From assembly GCF_018599245.1 (NCBI RefSeq), contig NZ_JAHEVJ010000004.1, positions 269,691-333,690 on the forward strand: 64,000 nucleotides of DNA. Direction: 5' to 3'. Source of the stretch: Aliiroseovarius lamellibrachiae (GTDB taxonomy: Bacteria; Pseudomonadota; Alphaproteobacteria; Rhodobacterales; Rhodobacteraceae). Below the pieces are notes generated by a model, which saw only the letters and a list, made by a program, of their open reading frames with translations, searched no databases and was not told the origin of the DNA. Shown here piece by piece: positions 35,558-44,571 of this stretch. The number at the start of each line of letters is the position of its first letter. Position 1 is the stretch's first letter. The translations under genes and the position numbers were made by a program.

Positions 35558-37213
35558 ATGGCCGCTTATCAATATGTCTACCACATGGACGGCGTTTCCA
35601 AGACCTATCCGGGTGGCAAGAAATGCTTTGAAAACATCCGCCTCAGCTTTCTGCCCGGCGTGAAAATCGGTGTTGTCGGCGTGAATGGCACCGGTAAATC
35701 AACCTTGATGCGCATTATGGCCGGCATCGACAAGGATTTCCAAGGCGAGGCTTGGGCCGCAGAAGGGGCCAAAGTCGGTTACCTGCCGCAGGAACCCACG
35801 CTGGATGAAACCCTTGATGTGCGTGGCAATGTCATGCTGGGCGTGGCCGAGAAGAAGGCTATCCTCGATCGTTACAATGATCTGGCGATGAATTATTCCG
35901 AAGAAACCGCCGAAGAAATGGCCAAGCTGCAGGACGAGATTGACGCGCAGAACCTTTGGGATCTGGACGCACAGATTGACGTCAGCATGGAAGCCCTGCG
36001 TTGCCCGCCCGACGACGCGAATGTGGCCACGCTTTCGGGCGGTGAAAAACGCCGCGTTGCGCTGTGTAAACTGCTGCTTGAAGCACCTGATATGTTGCTT
36101 TTGGATGAACCGACCAACCACTTGGACGCGGAAACCATCGCCTGGCTGCAACAGCATTTGATCGATTACAAAGGCACCATCCTGATCGTCACCCACGACC
36201 GCTATTTCCTGGATGACATCACCAGCTGGATCCTTGAGCTCGACCGTGGTCGCGGCATGCCTTACGAAGGCAACTACACCGCGTGGCTTGAGCAAAAGGC
36301 CAAACGCCTAGCGCAGGAAGCCCGCGAAGATAAGTCCAAGCAAAAGACCTTGGAGCGCGAGTTGGAGTGGATGCAGCAAGGTCAAAAAGCCCGCCAAGCC
36401 AAGCAAAAAGCCCGGATCAACGCCTATAATGAACTCGCCGATCAGTCCGAACGCGAAAAGGTTGGCCGCGCCCAGATCGTTATTCCCAACGGTCCGCGCC
36501 TTGGGTCAAAGGTGATCGAGGTTGAGGGCTTGAAAAAGCACATGGGCGACAAGCTCTTGGTCGAAGGTCTCGATTTTTCATTGCCGCCCGGTGGCATTGT
36601 CGGCGTGATCGGCCCCAACGGCGCGGGTAAATCCACGCTCTTTAAAATGCTCACCGGTGAAGAGACACCGGATGAGGGTACGATTGAGCTGGGCGACACG
36701 GTTCAGCTGTCTTATGTCGATCAATCGCGCGATGATTTGAACGCGGATGAAACCGTTTGGGAAGCAATTTCCGGCGGAGCTGAACTGATTGAACTGGGCG
36801 ACGCGCAGGTCAATTCCCGCGCCTATTGTTCAAGCTTCAACTTCAAAGGCGGAGATCAGCAGAAAAAACTGTCGCTGTTGTCCGGCGGGGAGCGCAACCG
36901 CGTGCATATGGCGCGGCTGTTGAAAGAGGGCGGCAACGTGCTGCTGCTCGACGAACCGACCAACGACCTCGACGTGGAAACCCTGCGCGCGCTCGAAGAT
37001 GCGCTGGTGGATTTCGCCGGCTGCGCCGTGGTCATTTCACACGATCGCTTTTTCCTAGACCGGATCTGCACCCACATCCTTGCCTTTGAAGGTGAGGCGC
37101 ATGTGGAGTGGTTTGAGGGCAACTTTGAAGATTACGAAGAGGATAAAAAGCGACGGCTTGGGGCTGACGCTTTGGAGCCGAAGCGCATGAAGCATAAGAA
37201 GTTTTCGAGATAA
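35558..37213 (+). CDS. ettA: Energy-dependent translational throttle protein EttA (ABC-F ATPase)
   Basis: 551 residues with two ABC cassettes and no membrane domain. Walker A GVNGTGKST and GPNGAGKST, signature LSGGEKRR and LSGGERNR, Walker B LLLDEPTNHLD and LLLDEPTNDLD. The linker (AKRLAQEAREDKSKQK, RARQAKQKARINAY region) is the ABC-F P-site tRNA interaction motif with the arm domain of EttA. It gates the first translation cycle at the ribosomal E site. ATG 35558 (MAAYQYVYHMDGVSK) follows GGAG; a TTG at 35471 is not credible. Confidence 0.95.
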   Translation: MAAYQYVYHMDGVSKTYPGGKKCFENIRLSFLPGVKIGVVGVNGTGKSTLMRIMAGIDKDFQGEAWAAEGAKVGYLPQEPTLDETLDVRGNVMLGVAEKKAILDRYNDLAMNYSEETAEEMAKLQDEIDAQNLWDLDAQIDVSMEALRCPPDDANVATLSGGEKRRVALCKLLLEAPDMLLLDEPTNHLDAETIAWLQQHLIDYKGTILIVTHDRYFLDDITSWILELDRGRGMPYEGNYTAWLEQKAKRLAQEAREDKSKQKTLERELEWMQQGQKARQAKQKARINAYNELADQSEREKVGRAQIVIPNGPRLGSKVIEVEGLKKHMGDKLLVEGLDFSLPPGGIVGVIGPNGAGKSTLFKMLTGEETPDEGTIELGDTVQLSYVDQSRDDLNADETVWEAISGGAELIELGDAQVNSRAYCSSFNFKGGDQQKKLSLLSGGERNRVHMARLLKEGGNVLLLDEPTNDLDVETLRALEDALVDFAGCAVVISHDRFFLDRICTHILAFEGEAHVEWFEGNFEDYEEDKKRRLGADALEPKRMKHKKFSR

Positions 37214-37215
37214 AT

Positions 37216-37244
37216 AAATGGCCCCCTTTCGGGGCCATTTTTTA
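37216..37244 (+). terminator. Rho-independent terminator of ettA
   Basis: AATGGCCCC-CTTTC-GGGGCCATTTTTT immediately after the stop codon. Confidence 0.92.
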
Positions 37245-37327
37245 TCGGCGCGAGGCAGCGGATTTGACATCAAATCCGCGTTCGCGCATAGGTTTAACAC
37301 CTCGGCGCTGCAACTAAGTAGGAAACC

Positions 37328-38218
37328 ATGATGATAAAAGGCAGATCGGTTCGGCTGTTCTTAGCGGAAGGAACCCCTACGGGGGTACTGACTGCAGAGA
37401 TCGTGAATTGGACAGGCCATGTTCTAGCAGCGCCTAGAACAAAATTAGATATTGCCCTAAAAAGGGACGAGCTGCGCAGGACCGGAATTTATATACTCTT
37501 TGGCTCCCCATTAAACTCTAGTTTGCCGAGTGTTTACGTCGGAGAGGGGGATGACATTTCCAGGCGACTCTATTCGCACTCAAAAGACGAAAACAAAGAT
37601 TTCTGGGATCGTTTTATTGCAGTCACGAACAAAGATATGAACCTTACAAAAGCGCATGTTAAATATCTGGAGGGGCGTATGATTTCTTTGCTGAAGGAAG
37701 CAAAGAAAAGCTGCGTAGTGAATAAAACGGAGCCAGAATTTGACCGCTTACCCGAGGCGGACATTTCCGATATGGAAACTTTTTTAGAAGAGATCCAACT
37801 CGTATTACCTGTAATTGGTGTTGATTTTTTTAGAAAAGTTGGCGGCGTATTTGCAGCGGCCTCTGACGATCCGTCCGATAAGAACCCCGAGTTTTTCCTA
37901 CGTCATACCAAAAAGGGAATTAATGCGTTTGCCACCGAAATTGATGGCGAATTTGTTCTAAGGGCTGGTTCCATTGGTGACTTAAATGAATCTGCGTCTT
38001 TTAACGAACGCGTGGCGGCGATTAGGCAGCAGATCCTATCATCGGGGAGAGCAAAAAGCATCGAAAACGGTTGTTTTAAGCTGGTTGATGACGTCGCCTT
38101 CTCAAGCCCATCTGCAGCCGCCGTATTTCTCTTTGGAACCTCACGAAATGGCCGATCAGATTGGCTTATGAAGGAAACTAAACAAACTTATGGCGACTGG
38201 AAAGCCAGCCAGCTTTAG
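37328..38218 (+). CDS. GIY-YIG nuclease-domain protein with DUF4357-like C-terminus, AT-rich singleton
   Basis: 296 residues. The GIY-YIG core lies at about 52-130: RTGIYILFG, SVYVGEGDDISRRL (YVG and catalytic Arg), EGRMISLL (catalytic Glu), and an Asn-containing VVNKTEPEF end. The C-terminal 100 residues (AIRQQILSSGRAK, FSSPSAAAVFLFG, RNGRSDWLM) fit DUF4357. Its composition is clearly more AT-rich than ettA and the thioesterase gene, with short flanks, so it is probably horizontally acquired. Similar proteins occur in defence and mobile contexts but also alone; function unknown. It ends 10 nt before the convergent thioesterase. Confidence 0.78.
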   Translation: MMIKGRSVRLFLAEGTPTGVLTAEIVNWTGHVLAAPRTKLDIALKRDELRRTGIYILFGSPLNSSLPSVYVGEGDDISRRLYSHSKDENKDFWDRFIAVTNKDMNLTKAHVKYLEGRMISLLKEAKKSCVVNKTEPEFDRLPEADISDMETFLEEIQLVLPVIGVDFFRKVGGVFAAASDDPSDKNPEFFLRHTKKGINAFATEIDGEFVLRAGSIGDLNESASFNERVAAIRQQILSSGRAKSIENGCFKLVDDVAFSSPSAAAVFLFGTSRNGRSDWLMKETKQTYGDWKASQL

Positions 38219-38228
38219 ACAGGTGACT

Positions 38229-38606
38229 TCACCCCTCCACCCGCACCTTATTCCCCTCATCATCCAGATGCACAAAAACAAACACGCCCTCGGTGACTTT
38301 GGTTTTTGACCGGCCTCGATCGCGTTCTGACCAAGCTTCGATATGAATAGCGAGGGAGGTGGTGCCGATCCGGCCGACCTCACCATAGATGCACAACACA
38401 TCCCCCACCTTCACCGGAGAGATGAATTTCATCGCATCCACTGCCACGGTGGCCACCCGGCCCCCGGCACGTTCTGCGGCCAACACACCGCCCGCAATAT
38501 CCATTTGTGACAGCACCCAACCGCCAAAGATATCCCCCGCGACATTGGTGTCCGCGGGCATGGCCAAAGTGCGTAGGATGATGTTGCCTTCTGGTGTCTC
38601 ACTCAT
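38229..38606 (-). CDS. Acyl-CoA thioesterase, YciA-like hotdog family
   Basis: 125 residues. Hotdog-fold thioesterase with MPADTNVAGDIFGGWVLSQMD (catalytic Asn/Asp region) and the HLDDEGNKVRV tail typical of YciA/BACH enzymes. It hydrolyses short- to medium-chain acyl-CoA in the cytoplasm. AGAGGACAG lies before ATG 38606. Single gene. Confidence 0.9.
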   Translation of the reverse strand: MSETPEGNIILRTLAMPADTNVAGDIFGGWVLSQMDIAGGVLAAERAGGRVATVAVDAMKFISPVKVGDVLCIYGEVGRIGTTSLAIHIEAWSERDRGRSKTKVTEGVFVFVHLDDEGNKVRVEG

Positions 38607-38734
38607 GGGCTGTCCTCTCGCGCGTGTTTTCCCTTAGCTACCGGCAAGCGCCCGCAGGCTCAAGTAAAGCGCTGCGTCACAGACCGACATGCGCGCCGGA
38701 TGACATGATCTTCGCAGGTTCTAGCACAGAAATT

Positions 38735-39166
38735 TCAGAGCTTCTCGCCCTCTGCAACCTCACGAAGCTCGGTCAGAAGATCAAGCAGCGTCTCCATCTT
38801 TTCTTCGCCAAAATGGGCTTCAAGATTTGCATAAATCCGCGCGGCTTTGCCCGACATTTCGTCGTATTTCTTGACCCCAGCCGGGGCGATTTTCACGCGG
38901 CGGCGGCGACCATCGCTGTCATCCACCCGTTCAATCAACGCGCGTTCCGACAGGTTTTTCAAAATCCGACTTAAGCTGGGCGGCATCAACACGCAGCGCT
39001 CTGCAAGTTCGGTTGCACAACAGGCTTTCCCTTCCGCGAGAACCCGGATCACCCGCCATTGTTGTACGGTCAGGTCGATCTGGTCCAACTCGTGACGAAA
39101 TGGTTTCAACGTCGCCTCGCGGGCGTGCAAAAGTGCAATCGGAAGGGCGCGGTCTAGGCTTTTCAT
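38735..39166 (-). CDS. MarR-family regulator, HpaR-like
   Basis: 143 residues. Winged HTH with LTVQQWRVIRVLAEGKACCA, CVLMPPSLSRILKNLSERAL and wing RVDDSDGRRRRVKIAPAG. The start MKSLDRALPIALLHAREATL and the overall pattern match HpaR, repressor of homoprotocatechuate and other aromatic-acid pathways. ATG 39166 follows AAGGACAC. No hpa genes are in the window, so the target is unknown. Confidence 0.82.
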   Translation of the reverse strand: MKSLDRALPIALLHAREATLKPFRHELDQIDLTVQQWRVIRVLAEGKACCATELAERCVLMPPSLSRILKNLSERALIERVDDSDGRRRRVKIAPAGVKKYDEMSGKAARIYANLEAHFGEEKMETLLDLLTELREVAEGEKL

Positions 39167-39561
39167 CGGTGTGTCCTTTTTCCGATTGCCGCGTGGAGAG
39201 GGCCCCATGAGCTGCGGCGGAACCGGGTTACAATTTCCTGAACTTCGAGGCTGGGGAGAACCGGCAGATCATCCGACTGACGGCCATTTGCGCCACAAGA
39301 AATGGCATCAACCGGCATCTCGGCCCTATGCACGCAGAGCCGTCCAAAGGAACGATACCCCTTAATCTGAAGGGTCGCATGCTTGCACTGGGCCGGCTCA
39401 CCCATATCTACGCACGCGTCCAATCCGCGGCTGAATTCAAACGAAAGATGCGGCATCAAGCCCTCTTTTTTGTTGATCCTTCACCGTATTTTTTGACAGG
39501 AAAGCACCAGATCATTGCAGGCGCAATAATTTTCCCACCGCAAATTCGGCCCAGACAAACA
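39167..39561. other. 395-nt region without a recognisable gene
   Basis: Short open frames on both strands show no family resemblance and no ribosome sites. It must contain the promoter of the HpaR-like gene; no operator-like palindrome or terminator stood out. Confidence 0.5.
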
Positions 39562-40809
39562 TTAAGGGGAAACGACACCTGCACCTTGCCATAGATCAAA
39601 TTGGGACAAAACGGCGTCGGAAAATTCTGCATCGTTGATGTGGCAATCCAGCTCTATCAACCGCACATTTTCGGGACAATAAGTGCGAAATTCATCAAGA
39701 AATGCGGACAGGCCTTCTGCATCATGCAGTGGGCCACCGGGGCGATCCCATTCATTTCCACCCTGCGTGGGAAGGATCGCAAGCGTTGGGCCTTTTGCAC
39801 CGGCAAGCTGGGCACACATCGCGCGCGCCATTTCGCGGCGTTGATCTGGCGTCATCATGACCGAGGACAACAGACGGTTGTGGGCGTGCACCTCTTGGCC
39901 CGCCAGCTTTTCGGGCGTTGCCTGCCAGCCCACAATATCCACCAAATCATAACAGCCAATGGACACCATTTGGGGGGTTGCGGACGCCCCTGCATGGGTC
40001 ATTCGGTCGGGGCCAGCCGAGATGGCGGACCCCATGATGTGATTGCCCAGCTCTTGTGGCGCAAAGTCCATCACAGCGGCAAACGCGCCTTCCGCCGCGA
40101 GGCTTTCAAACGCGCGCCCGCCCATGCCCGTGGCGTGGAAAACGGCGACTTCGAAACCGCGTGCTTCAAGGGCGGGTTTCAAGTCGACCATATAGCGCAG
40201 AACCGTTTTCCCAAAGCTGGTCATCCCGATGAGAGGCTTAGAAAAGCTGGGCTTTTCCACGGCGCGCGCCGCGCCTAACACTGCCCCTGCGGCCTGCGAC
40301 AGCGACGCCTTGCAAATGGAGTTAAGCCCGTATAGCCCCCCGGCCCAAAGGATCATCTGAACATCCGCCGGCAAGCGTTCTGGCGGGATCAGCGGTGAAA
40401 AGCTGACCGTTGAGACAACATATTTAGGCACTCCAATCGGCAGCGCCTGACACAGATCCAACGCCAGATCGGTTCCCATTGTACCACCTAAAACGATAAG
40501 CCCATCGAACGCCCCTTCGCGGTAGAGTTTCAACGCCAGCATCGCTGATCCGGTAGCCATAATTTGCATCGCGGTGTTCTCATCGCCGCTGTCGATGGCC
40601 GCTTTAATCGATGATCCGCCCGCTTCGGCCACGTCATGTTTTGAGTAGTCACAAGGCGCACTTGGATCCCCAAGAACAGACACATCCATGGTTTTGACCG
40701 CGCCGCCCTGCCCTCGGATGACGTCAGAAAGATAATTCAGCTCGTCATCTTTGGTGTCATAGGTGCCGACCACCAAAATGGTTTTTCCGTTCATGCTGAT
40801 CTCTGTCAT
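39562..40809 (-). CDS. UPF0261 (Tm-1-like ATP-binding domain) protein
   Basis: 415 residues matching the UPF0261/Tm-1 N-terminal family: ILVVGTYDTKDDELNYLSDVIR at the start, GGTMGTDLALDLCQALPIG in the middle and PTQGGNEWDRPGGPLHDAEG near the C-terminus. The family includes the tomato Tm-1 resistance protein domain; bacterial members sit in catabolic operons and their reaction is not established. ATG 40809 overlaps the aldehyde dehydrogenase stop (ATGA), so it is translationally coupled to it. No signal peptide. Confidence 0.88.
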   Translation of the reverse strand: MTEISMNGKTILVVGTYDTKDDELNYLSDVIRGQGGAVKTMDVSVLGDPSAPCDYSKHDVAEAGGSSIKAAIDSGDENTAMQIMATGSAMLALKLYREGAFDGLIVLGGTMGTDLALDLCQALPIGVPKYVVSTVSFSPLIPPERLPADVQMILWAGGLYGLNSICKASLSQAAGAVLGAARAVEKPSFSKPLIGMTSFGKTVLRYMVDLKPALEARGFEVAVFHATGMGGRAFESLAAEGAFAAVMDFAPQELGNHIMGSAISAGPDRMTHAGASATPQMVSIGCYDLVDIVGWQATPEKLAGQEVHAHNRLLSSVMMTPDQRREMARAMCAQLAGAKGPTLAILPTQGGNEWDRPGGPLHDAEGLSAFLDEFRTYCPENVRLIELDCHINDAEFSDAVLSQFDLWQGAGVVSP

Positions 40810-42290
40810 AGGCTTATCCAAGCGGTTTTCAGGTCGAAGTATTTGTCAAAGGCATGCATGGATTTGTCATGGCCGTTTCCAGATTGCTTCACCCCCCCAA
40901 GAGGCACCGAATTATCCGCCCCTCCATAAGTATTTACGTGCACAACGCCCGCTTGAACCGAGCGCACCATCTTATGTGCGCGCGACAGGTTCGACGTCCA
41001 AACTCCTGCGGATAAACCATAATTTGTTGAATTGGCGATGCGAACGGCTTCCTCATCTGATGAAAATCGCGTCACCGCCAGTACCGGGCCAAACACTTCG
41101 TTTTGGGCCACATTATGCGCGGGTTGCACGCCAGTCAGAACCGTTGGTTCCATATACCAGCCACCAGTATCCTGCATCACGCGCGCCCCCCCCAAGGCAA
41201 GATCCGCGCCCTCCTCCAAGGCTTTGGTCACGAACCCAAGATTGCCTTCTAGCTGCGGAAGGTTGTTCACCGCGCCTATGTTGGTGGACAGCTCCAGCGG
41301 GTTTCCCACTTGCATGGCGGCGGCGTGGCGGGTCAGCGCCTCCACAAATTCATCATGTACGCTGTCTTCGACCAAAAGGCGTGATCCTGCGATGCACACC
41401 TGCCCCGCATTGCGAAAAATTCCCGCGGCGGACACTTTTGCCGCGGCTTCAAGATCAGGAGCATCGGCGAACACAATGTTAGGGGACTTCCCGCCAAGCT
41501 CCAGATAACATCGTTTGAGGTTTGAACGCGCTGAATATTCCAGCAAACGCCGCCCCACGCCGCCGGATCCGGTGAACACCAATACATCCACATCCATCGA
41601 CATGGCCAAGGCTTCGCCCGTCACAGCGCCCTCGCCGGTCACCACGTTCAGCACGCCATCAGGCAGGCCCGCCTCGGACGCCAACTCCGCAATCCGCAAC
41701 AAGGTGAGCGAAGCGGTTTCCGCTGGTTTCAAAACAACGGAATTCCCAGCGGCCAATGCTGGCGCCAGTTTCCACGCCCCAATCATCAGCGGAAAGTTCC
41801 ACGGCACAATTGCGCCAACAACGCCGACGGGTTCTTTGTGGACAAGGCCCAGAACATTCTCTGCCGTGGGGGCCACCTCGCCATAAACTTTATCCAAAGC
41901 CTCGGCATAATACCGAAATGTGCCCGCAGCGGATCCCGGTTCCGCCTTTATCGCCATGCCGATTTCGGTGCCATTGTCCCGCACCCCAAGAACCGCCAAC
42001 TCCAGCGCATGTTCCTCAATCAAATCCGCCAGCTTATGCAGCACTTTTTTCCGCACAGCAGGGGCTGCGCGCGACCACCGGCCATCCTCAAAGGCGCGGC
42101 GCGCGGCGGCCACCGCCCGATCCACATCCGCCTTTGACGCCCGAATGGTGGTGGTTAGCGTTTGTCCGTTGATCGGCGAGAGAACGTCTTGCGTTTCCCC
42201 CGCACCTTCTTCCCACGCTCCGTCAATATAAAGTTTCTGCGGCGCGACAGGATGGCGGGAAAGCTCGTTGATGCGTGACTGGTCGACCAT
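40806..42290 (-). CDS. NAD(P)-dependent aldehyde dehydrogenase
   Basis: 494 residues of the ALDH superfamily: VPWNFPLMIGAWKLAPALAA, the catalytic Glu in YLELGGKSPN, the nucleophilic Cys in NAGQVCIAGSR and EVFGPVLAVTRF. It is closest in feel to the gamma-aminobutyraldehyde/PuuC-type branch, so the product is probably an amino- or dicarboxylate semialdehyde-derived acid. ATG 42290 follows GAAAGG. Its first 136 nt lie inside the annotated 3' end of tctA in another frame. Confidence 0.92.
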   Translation of the reverse strand: MVDQSRINELSRHPVAPQKLYIDGAWEEGAGETQDVLSPINGQTLTTTIRASKADVDRAVAAARRAFEDGRWSRAAPAVRKKVLHKLADLIEEHALELAVLGVRDNGTEIGMAIKAEPGSAAGTFRYYAEALDKVYGEVAPTAENVLGLVHKEPVGVVGAIVPWNFPLMIGAWKLAPALAAGNSVVLKPAETASLTLLRIAELASEAGLPDGVLNVVTGEGAVTGEALAMSMDVDVLVFTGSGGVGRRLLEYSARSNLKRCYLELGGKSPNIVFADAPDLEAAAKVSAAGIFRNAGQVCIAGSRLLVEDSVHDEFVEALTRHAAAMQVGNPLELSTNIGAVNNLPQLEGNLGFVTKALEEGADLALGGARVMQDTGGWYMEPTVLTGVQPAHNVAQNEVFGPVLAVTRFSSDEEAVRIANSTNYGLSAGVWTSNLSRAHKMVRSVQAGVVHVNTYGGADNSVPLGGVKQSGNGHDKSMHAFDKYFDLKTAWISL

Positions 42291-43795
42291 TCGTTGGCCT
42301 TTCTTTTCGAGTGATCCAGCCAGACCCGGCGGAAATGCAGGATCAGGACCAGAACGATCATGACAAAGAGGATCGCCGCAATTGGGCGATCGATGAAATC
42401 AAGTGGCGTTTTGACCCGCGCCATGGCCGAGCGGAGCTTCACTTCCATAATCCCGCCCAGAACCATGCCCAGAACAATGGGGACAACAGGCAGTTGCAGG
42501 CGTTTCATGACAAAGCCAAAGATGCCAAATGCCGCCGCCAGAATGCAGTCGGTGAACGAATTGCGCAGCGAATAGACGCCCACAAAGCTTAGGATCAGAA
42601 TGCAAACCCCAAGAAACCGATTGGGGATTTTCACCACTTTGATCAGCTGATTGGTGGCGATCAAAAGGAACATCACAACCAGAACATTCAGGACCAAAAG
42701 AGCCAAATACAGCGCGACCACAAAGTCCATATCATTTTGGAAAAGCTGTGGACCGGGAATGACGTTGTGCACGTAAAACACCGAAAGCATCATCGCCGTA
42801 AGCGCCTCGCCTGGAATACCGAGCGCCAAAAGCGGGATCATCGCCGCACCTGGGACCGCATTATTGGCGGTTTCAGCAGCAATCAACCCTTCGGACGAGC
42901 CATGGCCAAAGTCTTCGGGCCGTTTTGAGGATTTTTGCGCGTAGGTGTAGGACATAAACTGCGCGGTAAACTCGCCCACGCCGGGGATCATTCCCATCAA
43001 AACGCCAAGGCTGGCCGAGACACCCGCGATACGGGGATGGCGGGCAAGCTCTCGAAATCCTTGGAAAAAACTACCTTTGATCTTGGTCAAGCGCACCTTC
43101 TCATCATCACCTTGCAAAAGGGTAAAGGCTTGGCTCAATGCAAAAAGGCCAAGCACAACCACAATCAAATTCACCCCACCCGACAGCCACGATTGGTCAT
43201 ATGTGTAGCGTTTGGAAAAGCTCGCTGTGTGCAAGCCGATGGTGTTCAACCAAATTCCGAAACAGGCCATCGCGGCCGCGATAAGCGTGTGTTTATGATG
43301 TGCTGTGACGACCAGAATTAGCCCGAGCAAAGCCGCTAGAAAAATCTCGCGCGAGCCGAACATCGGTGCGATTTTGGCCAGAACCGGCGCAAAGAAGATC
43401 AGACAGATGACGGAGAATACCCCGCCGAAAAATGACGAACTATAGGCCAATGACAGCGCGCGCCGCGCCTCGCCCCGCGTGGTCATCGGATACCCATCAT
43501 AAGTGGTCAGCGCATTCACAGCGGTGCCCGGTGTGTTGATCAGAATTGCGGGAATGGATCCCCCGTACATCGAGCTTCCGTAAATGCCCAAAAGCACGGT
43601 CAGCCCGACAATTGGGTCCATCGAAAATGTCGCGGGCAACAGGATGGCAATGGCCACCGCAGGGCCCACACCGGGGATAGCACCAATCAGGACGCCCCCA
43701 ACCGAACCAACAAACAGGGCAAGCGCCACGTCCCACCGCGCCAGATAGGACGAACTTGCGCCAATCTGTTCCAGAAATGCGTAGATCAGGTCCAT
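42155..43795 (-). CDS. tctA: TTT transporter large membrane subunit TctA, with an unusual C-terminal extension
   Basis: 546 residues, about 11-12 TM helices, TctA signature motifs GAIPGVGPAVAIAILLP and GMIPGVGEFTAQFMSY (duplicated GxxPGxG loops). Normal TctA length is near 500; here the frame passes the aldehyde dehydrogenase start and adds 45 basic residues with no membrane segment (SRRRNFILTERGKKVRGKRK). The junction reads GAATGG where ATGA would give a classic stop/start overlap, so a lost stop codon is plausible. It imports carboxylates with TctB and the binding protein TctC. Confidence 0.88.
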   Translation of the reverse strand: MDLIYAFLEQIGASSSYLARWDVALALFVGSVGGVLIGAIPGVGPAVAIAILLPATFSMDPIVGLTVLLGIYGSSMYGGSIPAILINTPGTAVNALTTYDGYPMTTRGEARRALSLAYSSSFFGGVFSVICLIFFAPVLAKIAPMFGSREIFLAALLGLILVVTAHHKHTLIAAAMACFGIWLNTIGLHTASFSKRYTYDQSWLSGGVNLIVVVLGLFALSQAFTLLQGDDEKVRLTKIKGSFFQGFRELARHPRIAGVSASLGVLMGMIPGVGEFTAQFMSYTYAQKSSKRPEDFGHGSSEGLIAAETANNAVPGAAMIPLLALGIPGEALTAMMLSVFYVHNVIPGPQLFQNDMDFVVALYLALLVLNVLVVMFLLIATNQLIKVVKIPNRFLGVCILILSFVGVYSLRNSFTDCILAAAFGIFGFVMKRLQLPVVPIVLGMVLGGIMEVKLRSAMARVKTPLDFIDRPIAAILFVMIVLVLILHFRRVWLDHSKRKANEWSTSHASTSFPAILSRRRNFILTERGKKVRGKRKTFSRRSTDKR

Positions 43796-43802
43796 TGCGC
43801 CC

Positions 43803-44492
43803 TCAGAAGTTCAGGATAAAGAAAGAGCGCAGCGCGCTGGGAAGATATTCATATATTGCCGCGCCAGGGATTTTCACTTGAAGAAAGCTTTTGAAAACCA
43901 GCACCACAAACAGGGCAAATCCGACGGAAATCCAAAGCATTAGCCGATCACGATAGCCAATCCGCCATGTCAACATGGGCGCAAACAACAAGGTCATCGG
44001 AAGGTATCCAAGGATCGGCACCAAGGCGACGTAGGCCAAGAACCAGCCCGCCCACTCAAAGACAGACAACCAGATCTTAAACTCGCGCCGATCCACCCAA
44101 TGGGTGAACAGCCACGCCAAGCGCACCGTTGCAATCAACCCAACATAAGGTGCGGCACGTAAGGGCCCCAGCCACAGGGAAAGCGACAGCGCCGCAAATG
44201 CCCAAAACAGGCTTTCCGCCCATTGAAACCAATCGGCTTCGCGCATCCAACGCGGAAGCGTGCGTGGTTTTTTCGGCAATTGCCAAAAATGCAGTGCTGT
44301 AAACAACACCATCCCCCCCACGCCGACCGCGGGCCAAAACCTTGGCTGAGAGAAAAGTGCCTTCTTTCTCAGCCACTTGGTCTGCTCCTCAATCCCAGCC
44401 AGAAGCACCAGAGCGCAGATTAGAAACAGGGCGGCAAACAGGATCTGACCGCGCAAGGGCCGGTCAGGATGTTCGGAAATTTCGTCGCTCAT
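43803..44492 (-). CDS. tctB: TTT transporter small membrane subunit TctB
   Basis: 229 residues with about five TM helices (ILFAALFLICALVLLAG, FWAFAALSLSLWLGPL, FEWAGWFLAYVALVPILGYL). It is longer than the usual 4-TM TctB of about 150-180 residues because of an internal charged stretch. Seven nt separate its stop from the tctA start, confirming one operon. Confidence 0.85.
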   Translation of the reverse strand: MSDEISEHPDRPLRGQILFAALFLICALVLLAGIEEQTKWLRKKALFSQPRFWPAVGVGGMVLFTALHFWQLPKKPRTLPRWMREADWFQWAESLFWAFAALSLSLWLGPLRAAPYVGLIATVRLAWLFTHWVDRREFKIWLSVFEWAGWFLAYVALVPILGYLPMTLLFAPMLTWRIGYRDRLMLWISVGFALFVVLVFKSFLQVKIPGAAIYEYLPSALRSFFILNF

Positions 44493-44530
44493 TCCGGCCT
44501 CATGTTCCGTGGTCGATGTAAAACTGTTTC

Positions 44531-44561
44531 AAAAAGGGGCCGCATCTGCAGCCCCTTTTCT
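44531..44561 (-). terminator. Hairpin between tctC and tctB, likely attenuator
   Basis: On the minus strand AAAAGGGGCTGC-agat-GCGGCCCCTTTTT. The stem and T run look like a real terminator placed between the binding-protein gene and the membrane genes, a common way to make excess binding protein. Confidence 0.8.
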
Positions 44562-44571
44562 AAGCGCTCAG

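Noticed and set aside
39163..39459. 98-codon minus-strand frame overlapping the HpaR-like gene start
   Set aside because: No homology, no ribosome site, overlaps the regulator's coding region.
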